From: Bacillota bacterium
GTDB taxonomy: Bacteria; Bacillota; SHA-98; UBA4971
DNA: 37,425 nucleotides
NCBI GenBank assembly: GCA_014360195.1
Contig: JACIXY010000026.1
Location: 1-37,425, forward strand
Reading direction: 5' to 3'
Below are positions 1 to 7,751 of this stretch, piece by piece. The notes under the pieces are model-generated. The model made no database searches. It saw nothing but the letters and a program-made list of their open reading frames with translations, and was not told where the DNA came from. Each line of letters starts with the position of its first letter. Positions within the stretch are counted from its first letter, which is position 1. Position numbers and translations under genes: made by a program.

Positions 1-50
1 GGGGCTTCCTCATTCAGCCACCGGCGACGATTTCTCCGGCACTGGCGACG
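1..50. other. Left edge downstream of the DUF499 gene
   Basis: The 50 bases beyond the stop of the DUF499 gene hold no complete gene and no terminator-like hairpin. On the minus strand an ATG lies near position 13 and would read off the window edge, without a clear ribosome binding site. The defence operon may therefore continue to the left; the window does not settle this. Confidence 0.4.
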
Positions 51-2774
51 TCACGCTGGGCCGGCTTCTACAGCATCGATAACAACCGAGAAATCGACGT
101 TGATCCGTAGGTCAGCGCCCGACCTGAGTTTTGGCAAGATCTTCGTGCCTAGACGATTCCACACTTCCGGGGGGAGAGTACCGACAAGGCGGACAGTCCT
201 TGTCCCGACACCAGGTCCAGGCGTTCCGGGTTCTGCTTCCTGAGTCGGACCCGGCCCGGGACCTGGTCCAGGAACTGGAGAGGGCCCCGGAAGTGACTCG
301 GGCTTTGGATCGGGAACAGGCTCTGGCTGAACGCTTGCCTTGAGCGCTTGAGCTTTGGCCTTTGTCAACAGGAAGACATGAGGATCGAAGGCTACTTCTT
401 CCCGGTCTACAGGCTCTTGAAACCAGACCCGTTCGTAGGTTCCATCGGGTTTTTCGCCGGAAGCAAGTCCGAAATCACCCCGTGTGACGAACTCGACGAT
501 CTTGCTCCGGAGGACTGTGTCTGGATCGAGGAGTCTCGTGAGCGACCCATTCAGGAAGCTCTGTCTCAGACTTGCGAGCGGCCACGCCCCGGATCCTTTC
601 AGCGCTGGTGGCCAGTTGCGTTCGATGTAGCCAGCGCCGACAGATTCGCTGAGCAAACCTTCCGACTTTAGGGCAGAGATGACCCTTCCACAGAGAGTCT
701 CCCCGCTTGAGGAATGACCTGCGCCGAGGTCGATAACCTTAAGCCCATCTGACCCATAGTTATCCGCAACCACAACGAATCGGTAGCTTGCCCAGACTTC
801 ATCCTTGCTATCTTCTCCCGCTGTTGCCGCCTTTGAGTGCACGTCAGCTTTCTCCGCCGGATCGAAGTCACTGCCCAATGTACCCTCGATGATCTCCTTC
901 TCCACGCACTTCCAGGCAAGCCATAGCTCAACCTTGTCGCGCAGATCTCGACCAGGCTTCTTGATGCACCACACCAATGCGCCGGGATAGAGCCGCGGAG
1001 ACTTCCCGCGCTGCTTTGTCCATTCCGCGACCTGTTCTCTGAGAGAGCTACTACCCGTCCACTCATATTCCGGGTCCAATACCACGAGAGTGAGCTTAGG
1101 CGCATCGGGTATGTCTGCCGAATCGGAAGGGAAAAACACAATCTGAGCGGTGGCGCCGCGGCGGAACTCGTCTTCCACGAGCTTTCCAAGGGCGGGCCTA
1201 ACCTCATTCTCCTCATCTAGGGAAGCGCGGCGATCGTTGACTACTTTCTTCAGCGTGGCCTGATAACCGATCTTGAATCCGTCGGAGCCTACCCTCCTAA
1301 TAAAATATGATTTGTCTTCTAGAGCCAATGCAGCGTTATCGATGGATGTCGTATCCACCTCAGGACTACCCAAGGCGAACCGCAACTCGGGGAGGTGGGC
1401 TACTTTTTCCGTTTGGCCGCCCGTGGACTCAAAGAGGATGGTGGTACCAACCCGACGATGAATGTCCCTGAGTGGTCCCTTGGAATCGGCATCCAGAGCC
1501 CTTGCATGGGAATGGTCCCCGGCGATGTCCGCGTCGATGGCGGCGACGAGGCGGGATTCTCCCAACTGGCCAAGGACGAGGCTACGGAAGGTAGGAACAT
1601 CCAGAGGTGCCGAACCTAGAGTAATTAAGGGCTCTTTATGTGCCTTTGTGAAGCCCTCTTTATACGCCCACGAAATCCACTGGGCCAGCATGGCTAAAGT
1701 ACCGCGAGTCTGCTGATACTGGGGAAGGGCCTGCCATTTCCGCTGAAACACAGAAAGAGTCGCCGGATGGAACGGGTAACAGGCCTCGAAGCGGCTGCGG
1801 AGGAATTCCCTGGCCCTGGCTTCGGTCGTAGCAGTATCGACAGCCGTCCATTCTGGCGGGAGCTGCGCCCGCCGATCAAAACACCAGTCCGCAAAGGCTC
1901 CGGCAACCTTCTTTCTGACCCTCTCGTCTCCGAGATGCTCGAAAAGTCGGCGCCGGACAACTTCACTGATCTCGCTCTCGTCATTGACGATGAGGTCCTT
2001 GGCTACCCGTCGCACGACCTTCGTGATCTTTTCTTGCCACAGGAGGTCCCACTCAGTCATCTCTACTTGGCTGCGGGGCAGACTGATCACTGTGGCGGCC
2101 TTCGCGGTGCCCATGGTAGCGACGGTCAGGTTTTGGATGAAGGCATGGAATTGCTCGGCCATCCCCCGATGGCGGTTCAAGAAATTAAGAACCTCATCGA
2201 ACAAGATAAGTACAGACGAACCCGCTGCTTCAAAAACGCGCGCTATGGCCTCGGTGCCGGGCGGAACTGTCTCAGCTGCTTTGCCTAAAGCCTCTACACC
2301 CCTGTCTCCTGCAATCTGGCGTGCAATATCGATCCAGGGAGTCTCGCGACCTTCCTGGGGGTCCCAAGCGTTGCCAACAAACACAGCTACTCGCGCCTTG
2401 GGTACCGCAGAGAGCCCCGCTTCCCTAACCAGACCCGGGACCCCGACATACCCGGCAGCCTTTTCTCCGTTGGTGGCAAGGTGATACAAGGCCGTCAGCG
2501 TATGGGTCTTACCGCCGCCAAACTGGGTGATCAGTGTGAGGACCGGCGCCGTGTTCTCGATCTGACCTGAAAGCCTTCGTAGCACCATACCAGCATGCTC
2601 CCGCAGTGCTCTGGTGAAGTACGTGCGGGCGAAGAATTGCGCTGGGTCTCGGTAGTCGTCCGGAGCGGTACCTGAGACCACCTGCTCCAGGGCAATCGCG
2701 AACTCATCCGGGTTAAACGAGCGACCTTCCCGGACTTCCTTTCGCGGTACGACGACTTTATACCAGGGTTCCAT
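51..2774 (-). CDS. DUF499-domain P-loop ATPase of a BREX-like defence operon
   Basis: A 907-residue protein of the DUF499 type, large AAA-like ATPases found in phage-defence loci and related to PglY/BrxC of BREX systems. A Walker A is visible at about residues 84-91 (QFGGGKTH) and a Walker B at about 188-195 (VLILFDEV). The region after it (QVEMTEWDLLWQEKITKVVR) fits the conserved DUF499 core. The C-terminus carries a Pro/Gly-rich linker at about 820-860 with runs of PG, followed by a small domain of about 45 residues, which suggests a tethered C-terminal module. The ATG at 2774 overlaps the upstream nuclease gene by 17 nt, so the two are translationally coupled. It is the last gene of the operon inside the window. 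The role (ATP-driven complex remodelling or translocation in DNA modification or restriction) is inferred from family and context. Confidence 0.85.
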   Translation of the reverse strand: MEPWYKVVVPRKEVREGRSFNPDEFAIALEQVVSGTAPDDYRDPAQFFARTYFTRALREHAGMVLRRLSGQIENTAPVLTLITQFGGGKTHTLTALYHLATNGEKAAGYVGVPGLVREAGLSAVPKARVAVFVGNAWDPQEGRETPWIDIARQIAGDRGVEALGKAAETVPPGTEAIARVFEAAGSSVLILFDEVLNFLNRHRGMAEQFHAFIQNLTVATMGTAKAATVISLPRSQVEMTEWDLLWQEKITKVVRRVAKDLIVNDESEISEVVRRRLFEHLGDERVRKKVAGAFADWCFDRRAQLPPEWTAVDTATTEARAREFLRSRFEACYPFHPATLSVFQRKWQALPQYQQTRGTLAMLAQWISWAYKEGFTKAHKEPLITLGSAPLDVPTFRSLVLGQLGESRLVAAIDADIAGDHSHARALDADSKGPLRDIHRRVGTTILFESTGGQTEKVAHLPELRFALGSPEVDTTSIDNAALALEDKSYFIRRVGSDGFKIGYQATLKKVVNDRRASLDEENEVRPALGKLVEDEFRRGATAQIVFFPSDSADIPDAPKLTLVVLDPEYEWTGSSSLREQVAEWTKQRGKSPRLYPGALVWCIKKPGRDLRDKVELWLAWKCVEKEIIEGTLGSDFDPAEKADVHSKAATAGEDSKDEVWASYRFVVVADNYGSDGLKVIDLGAGHSSSGETLCGRVISALKSEGLLSESVGAGYIERNWPPALKGSGAWPLASLRQSFLNGSLTRLLDPDTVLRSKIVEFVTRGDFGLASGEKPDGTYERVWFQEPVDREEVAFDPHVFLLTKAKAQALKASVQPEPVPDPKPESLPGPSPVPGPGPGPGPTQEAEPGTPGPGVGTRTVRLVGTLPPEVWNRLGTKILPKLRSGADLRINVDFSVVIDAVEAGPA

Positions 2775-3756
2775 GACCCTCCCCCCTCCGGTTACTCAGA
2801 TACTCAAAAAGCTTGGTCGCAGACTTCTTCAGTCGAATCAGGTTCGCATAGGCTAAGGGCTCAAAATCATTCTTGGAGGAATACACACGGTAACGGATAC
2901 CGTCCGTCACAATCACGTCTCGGGACACGCCGAGCTTCTCTAAGTACGCTTTGGCCTGCGCCAGGGCTCCTTCGACACCTGCGTCTAGGCGCTTAGCTTC
3001 GATTACGAACTGGCAGTTGTCAGGTATTCGTGGTAGAGCACGGAAAACAGCTACATCTACGTACCGCCATTTTACGGCTATCTTCTCCGGCGGCCAGCCC
3101 AAGATCCGCAAGAAAGGGACCACGAAATGCGCGATCATCTCGTCTTCGCTGGGAAGCTCACCAAGTACCTGCCGATCTCTCAGCAATGGCACCAGATCAT
3201 TAGCCTCTGCGATGATACCCTGGAGAGAATGCGGTACGTCTTCTAGATGTGGCTCTTCGCAGGGAAGAGGTGGCAACGGTGCCAGTTGCCAGTCGAGAGG
3301 CGGGGAATTGAGGAAACGCTCCGCAAAATCTACGACCTCCTCGCTCCATGTCCGGGAAAAACGTGTCGGATTGGCTCCAAAAACTAGGGTCCTAAAGGTG
3401 TATTTCTGCGGCAGCCTATACCACCGTACCCGGCGGGCATGCTGGAGATCCCACCCACATACATCGTCAAATTGCTCAAGGTACATATACTCGCTCGCCA
3501 CGATGCCCACCGCGCATAGCGTAGAAATGCCTGTACGCAATAGAAATACATCGCCGATCTCGACCTCAGTGGCAAAACGGCCCACTACCCCTTGGAGCGC
3601 AAGATCATGGGCGTATCGTTCAGGAGACCAGGGACCTGGATCCCCCGGCCCGATAAGTCCTACGCCATATTTCAGAAAGATATCGGCAAATGATCGGGAT
3701 GTTGATCCCCCTGCTAATTGCCAAATCGCTCGCGAGGTGACCCCCATCTTTATCAC
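2758..3756 (-). CDS. PD-(D/E)XK nuclease-like protein with EVE/PUA-like N-terminal domain
   Basis: A 332-residue protein that seems to have two parts. The C-terminal half (about 200-320) resembles the N-terminal nuclease domain of type I restriction HsdR: D234 in YVDVAVF, then E253-A-K255 in QFVIEAKR, then a Q-containing helix (ALAQAKAYLEK). The N-terminal half (about 25-145) has IGPGDPGPW, GDVFLLRTG, a run reading AVGIVASEY, and GWDLQHARRVRW; this pattern recalls EVE/PUA-like domains that bind modified bases, but that match is by eye only. The start is a GTG preceded by GAGG at good spacing, 5 nt after the methylase stop; an ATG at 3747 is an alternative. Likely a restriction or sensing component of the operon, perhaps reading the mark made by the methylase. 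Confidence 0.65.
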   Translation of the reverse strand: MIKMGVTSRAIWQLAGGSTSRSFADIFLKYGVGLIGPGDPGPWSPERYAHDLALQGVVGRFATEVEIGDVFLLRTGISTLCAVGIVASEYMYLEQFDDVCGWDLQHARRVRWYRLPQKYTFRTLVFGANPTRFSRTWSEEVVDFAERFLNSPPLDWQLAPLPPLPCEEPHLEDVPHSLQGIIAEANDLVPLLRDRQVLGELPSEDEMIAHFVVPFLRILGWPPEKIAVKWRYVDVAVFRALPRIPDNCQFVIEAKRLDAGVEGALAQAKAYLEKLGVSRDVIVTDGIRYRVYSSKNDFEPLAYANLIRLKKSATKLFEYLSNRRGEGHGTLV

Positions 3757-3761
3757 CGCCT

Positions 3762-6700
3762 CTACCTCGGTAGCGCCAGGAGCATGGCGTCAAGTAGTCG
3801 CTTTTCCTCGCTACCCTTTGGATATAGGGCCGAAAGCGCATTTGCCAGCCGTAGAAAATCCGGCCCGCGTTCCTGCTCAGCCTTGAAGAGCGCCCGCAAC
3901 GCGTTAGTCTGGCCGCCAGCCTGAAGAAGCATGGCCATGTGGACGCGGTCAAGGGTAGTGGTCTTGTTGGCAGTCTCCAAGGTTTCGCTAGTAACGTTGA
4001 TGTTCATCTTTCGCCGGCTCCTGCCACCTACCATGCTTTTCGGGCTACCACCCTCTTCATGTTGGGGGAAGAGACTCAACTGTCTTGCGCCACTATTAGT
4101 TACGCCCTCCAACCATTCTTCAACAGCCTGAGCGCTATCTTTGCCAAAGAGCTGCTTAGCCCGTTCAGCCACCGGGAGCAGTCGCACGACCCCCTTCTTA
4201 GTCTCGATGATCTTGCCTTCCCACTTGGGCAGGTCGATCCCGAGAGGCTGGGCAAAACGGCGCACAACGTCGAAGACTAGGGTGTATCCTTTCGGCTTGG
4301 CGCGTGTTGCAACCTCTTCCTCATCTCCCTCATCTTCATCATCATCCCCGGGTGACCCTCCGTCGTCGGTTTCCTCGCTACCATTGTTGGCCCACTCGCC
4401 GTTCGTGCTCTGAAGCGTCCAGAGAAAGAGCGCGGTAAGGCGTGCATCTTCTTCCAGCGCCCCAGCAGCACCGTTCCGCGCACTAGCCTCAGCCGTCCCT
4501 AGGACTTGCTCCAGCGCCGTCCGACCGACTACTTCCCAGACCTTCTGTAGATATTCCGCCAGGGTCACTTCTCGTCCTTCGGCAGTCTCGACGCGGCTGT
4601 AGCGGCTGAAGATTTCCAAAGCCGGGCCGATACAGGCGAAAACCAGGTCCGCACCGCGTATGCCTTCGCTTTGCAGGCGCTCCATCCAGTTGCCGACCCG
4701 CTTGGGGAGTTCACGCAGCACGTCAGCCCAATCCCCCACGGGCGCATCTTCAGGGCGAGGGCGGCAAATGAGGTGAACGCTGGTGGCAAGGGCGGCGGAG
4801 TCGCGGGCCCGGAGACGTGATCCCATTTCGGTCGCGATGGGCCAGGAACCAGTGATAGTCCACCCTCCCTGGATAAGACCTGTAAGTAGTGCCTCCCAGC
4901 CTTCTGTAGTCTTATGGGCGAAGATAACAGAACCAACACCATCCTCACGTAGGATGCGGCGTCCCTCGGCAAAGGCCCGGGCCATAGCCTGTTCGTAGAA
5001 TTCTCGGTCCTTGGGCCTACCGTCCGCTGAGAGCGAGCGTTCATCCTGCACCGCCTCTGCGGTTTTTGGCGTTAACGGATTAGAGGAGTCAAACGGGTCA
5101 CGCAACAGTGGATGCCCCGGCAAAGTACGCTTCAGCCACACAAAAAAGAAGTCGGAGAGGTCAGCGTAGGGAACCGCGTCGTAATAGGGTGGATCGGTGA
5201 ACCAAATACTGGCAGACTCCTCGGGCAAGAAAGGTTTTGAGGCATCGCAAAGCTGCGTTTGCCCAGTCTTTGTTGACATGGAACTCTCAATGACCTTGCC
5301 TATCCACTCAATTGCTCCTGGATAATTGCCTGGCCCTTCTCCAAATGGCCCGATCTCAGAGAAGTCCCAGGTAATAGGCAATGCTTGCCGGCCGAACGTA
5401 TGGGCTACGAGCTGCTTCGGAATGTGCCAAACGCATTGTTGACTGAAGTAGTCTGCGAGCCGCGTGACGGAAAGGCCCAGCAGGTGTCCGATTGGTACCA
5501 TCTCTTCCTTCTGTCTCTGTGCGATGAGCCGTATCAACGTTATTAGCCCTACCTTCTGCCGTGCGGTGAAGAGGTCGCCCCACTGAAGCATACCATACTT
5601 TTGCACGCTAAACGCTCGTCCGGCACCCGAGCCGCCTCCAGTAGGTGTGGGTTCATCTGGCACTGGACAGAGTCCTCTCTTACCCCCTCGAGCCCATTCA
5701 TCGAGAATCGCCTTAAGCCGCTTCTGAGCTTTCCAGACAGCCTCGTAGTCACGATCGGTGGCCAAGCGGTAGTGGCGGCCTTGCCCCCCTGGCTGGAGGG
5801 TCACCACGGCCAAAAGGCGCGCCCCAGCGATGCGGTTACCGTTGTCATCGAAAACTACATCTGCTCCTCCACGCTGCGCGGCAAGTTGCACTCGCACCCG
5901 GTCAGGCGGCAATACTGCCCCGCAGGCCGGGCAGGTGGCTCTGGCACGTGTTACCGTACCGTTGGGGACATCCTTGTCTAACTCCGGCTCAAAAACTTCA
6001 AACTCAATCCGTGGTGGCTCCAACTGACCTCCTGCCTGACGGACGGCAGGCGATATCTCATAGCGGAGGGCTCGCTTACGGTTAGCCTTTTTGCATAGCC
6101 AAAACGACCGCACGAGCGGAATCTCTGCACCACAGTTGGGCGATTCGCACCGAACCGTACGCGCCCACAGATAAGCGATGGGTACAGCACCGTCTGGGTC
6201 CTTTGGATAAAACTCGGCCAGCTCTGCTTCGGCCCGTTCCCTGATCTCTTTGCCCACACGCCGTAGTTCGTCGGCCAGTTCAGGGCCGTGACGAGGGATA
6301 TCCTCCAGCATGACTTTGAGAATCAGGCAAGCAACGGGGTTGAGGTCGCTGGCAAAGGCGTCGCAGCCCACCCTCAGCGCCTCTAGCGGGATAGACCCTC
6401 CTCCGGCAAAGGGATCAACCACCAGCGGTGGCTCGCCACCGTAAGCCACCTTCACAAGCTCCCGACTAACCTCCAGATAGTTATCGTTCGAAGACAGGTC
6501 CCAGTTGGCGAAATCCCCAATGAACCTGAGAAGGGCCTTGCGGAGATCGGCGTCGGTAGGACCAATGCTACCCTGGACGCGTGGCAAAAGCTCTCGCGTC
6601 TTCTGTCTGAATTCCACAGGGCACAACGGATCGCAGGGATCTGGCCAAAGCAACCCCAGGAGCATCGCCCGGCACGATGCCAACGGGCGCCGCGCCCACC

Positions 6701-6821
6701 ACAGATGCAGCGTGGACGGATGCCCATGGCGGATCGACTTCTCCCGCACCGCATGTTTTGAAACAACAGCGATGGGGAAGTCGACTTCGGCGAGGCGTTT
6801 ACATTCCTTTGGGATCACCAT
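3762..6821 (-). CDS. DUF1156 adenine-specific DNA methyltransferase (COG1743 / PglXI-like)
   Basis: A 1019-residue methylase. It opens with the DUF1156 signature (HGHPSTLHLWWARRP, about 33-47). Motif I for S-adenosylmethionine binding is DPFAGGGSIP (136-145), and the catalytic motif IV is TDPPYYDAVPY (542-552), which places it with amino-methyltransferases making N6-methyladenine or N4-methylcytosine. Between them lie Cys pairs typical of zinc ribbons (C225/C230/C243 and C297/C300). A very acidic stretch sits near residues 850-870. The ATG at 6821 follows the stop of the preceding nuclease gene directly, with no spacer. In BREX type 3 loci this family (PglXI) methylates the host genome; here it is expected to mark self DNA. 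Target sequence unknown. Confidence 0.9.
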   Translation of the reverse strand: MVIPKECKRLAEVDFPIAVVSKHAVREKSIRHGHPSTLHLWWARRPLASCRAMLLGLLWPDPCDPLCPVEFRQKTRELLPRVQGSIGPTDADLRKALLRFIGDFANWDLSSNDNYLEVSRELVKVAYGGEPPLVVDPFAGGGSIPLEALRVGCDAFASDLNPVACLILKVMLEDIPRHGPELADELRRVGKEIRERAEAELAEFYPKDPDGAVPIAYLWARTVRCESPNCGAEIPLVRSFWLCKKANRKRALRYEISPAVRQAGGQLEPPRIEFEVFEPELDKDVPNGTVTRARATCPACGAVLPPDRVRVQLAAQRGGADVVFDDNGNRIAGARLLAVVTLQPGGQGRHYRLATDRDYEAVWKAQKRLKAILDEWARGGKRGLCPVPDEPTPTGGGSGAGRAFSVQKYGMLQWGDLFTARQKVGLITLIRLIAQRQKEEMVPIGHLLGLSVTRLADYFSQQCVWHIPKQLVAHTFGRQALPITWDFSEIGPFGEGPGNYPGAIEWIGKVIESSMSTKTGQTQLCDASKPFLPEESASIWFTDPPYYDAVPYADLSDFFFVWLKRTLPGHPLLRDPFDSSNPLTPKTAEAVQDERSLSADGRPKDREFYEQAMARAFAEGRRILREDGVGSVIFAHKTTEGWEALLTGLIQGGWTITGSWPIATEMGSRLRARDSAALATSVHLICRPRPEDAPVGDWADVLRELPKRVGNWMERLQSEGIRGADLVFACIGPALEIFSRYSRVETAEGREVTLAEYLQKVWEVVGRTALEQVLGTAEASARNGAAGALEEDARLTALFLWTLQSTNGEWANNGSEETDDGGSPGDDDEDEGDEEEVATRAKPKGYTLVFDVVRRFAQPLGIDLPKWEGKIIETKKGVVRLLPVAERAKQLFGKDSAQAVEEWLEGVTNSGARQLSLFPQHEEGGSPKSMVGGRSRRKMNINVTSETLETANKTTTLDRVHMAMLLQAGGQTNALRALFKAEQERGPDFLRLANALSALYPKGSEEKRLLDAMLLALPR

Positions 6822-7751
6822 CTACGCACCCTTCCCTTGAAGAATGTCCCAAGCAGAAACAAATATGATGCCTTGCTGCGACGCAATTTGCTTCTTACGC
6901 CGGAGCAAGTCCCGCAAGTCGATGCGCTCTTCCAACACAGCTATGATATCCGTGCCATCCATGCAGATTAGCCGAGGCCGACCCCCCTCACGGTACCTTT
7001 GAAGCGCGTCCTCGCTGAAGCCGTTGATCGCTACGAACAGTCCGAGGGTATTGTCGAGATTGGAAGCAACTGCACCATCCAGGTCGCGTAGTTCCGCAAG
7101 CTTCACTGGTGCCTCCTGCCACTTGGCTTCAAGGAGGAAGACGTCGCCATCAAGCACAAACGCGCCATCGATCTGCTCGCCCTGAACCCGGAAAGGTCCA
7201 CGCGGCTGAAGCTCAAAAACGGAGAATAGATCGTATAGGAGCTGCTCAAGGCTGTAGCCACGTGCTTGCTTGTCTGCGGACGCGTGGAATTGTAGGAAAC
7301 GCTCCTTTAAGGAGCCGAGTTGCTGGTTGAAGGCCTGCCTGGATCGATTCTTTTCCGCCCGGGCCTCTCGTTGAGCGAGTCGTTCACACTCGGCGCGAAG
7401 TTTCTCATCATGCTTTTCCACTAACAGGCCAAGACGCTCCACGGCCACTTCGGCTTCGCGCTTAAGCCTTTGTCCGTCTGTCCACCGCAAGAGATGACCA
7501 CAGTCCGAGTAATTCAGGGTCGCGGCCAAGATCCGCCGAAGCGGCCCTAAACCATCCTGAGACTCGTTGAGTGTAGTGAGAATCGGGTCAACGATGTGAT
7601 ACTTATATCCCTCCCAATCCTGTGCAGTAATCAGGGACTGCGGGACACCACACTGGGCAAGAATCCTGCGGAGATGGCTCTTGGTCCAGAAGACCTTAAC
7701 CATGGCATCTTTGAGAGCTGTCATCACATTGTCGGGAAAGAGGCCGCTCAT
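6822..7751 (-). CDS. Mrr-like PD-(D/E)XK endonuclease with coiled coil
   Basis: A 309-residue protein when started at the ATG at 7751, which overlaps the helicase stop as ATGA; an in-frame upstream extension to 7853 exists but runs inside the helicase gene. The C-terminal part (about 165-275) looks like the type IV restriction Mrr catalytic domain: E169 in GYSLEQLLYDLF, D195 in QIDGAFVL, then E208-A-K210 in FLLEAKW, followed by a helix and a strand. A charged, likely coiled-coil region spans about 95-150. The N-terminal 90 residues (LRRILAQCGVP, YHIVDPILTTLN) form a domain I do not recognise. Probably the DNA-cutting arm of the system; context suggests it acts with the helicase. Confidence 0.75.
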   Translation of the reverse strand: MSGLFPDNVMTALKDAMVKVFWTKSHLRRILAQCGVPQSLITAQDWEGYKYHIVDPILTTLNESQDGLGPLRRILAATLNYSDCGHLLRWTDGQRLKREAEVAVERLGLLVEKHDEKLRAECERLAQREARAEKNRSRQAFNQQLGSLKERFLQFHASADKQARGYSLEQLLYDLFSVFELQPRGPFRVQGEQIDGAFVLDGDVFLLEAKWQEAPVKLAELRDLDGAVASNLDNTLGLFVAINGFSEDALQRYREGGRPRLICMDGTDIIAVLEERIDLRDLLRRKKQIASQQGIIFVSAWDILQGKGA

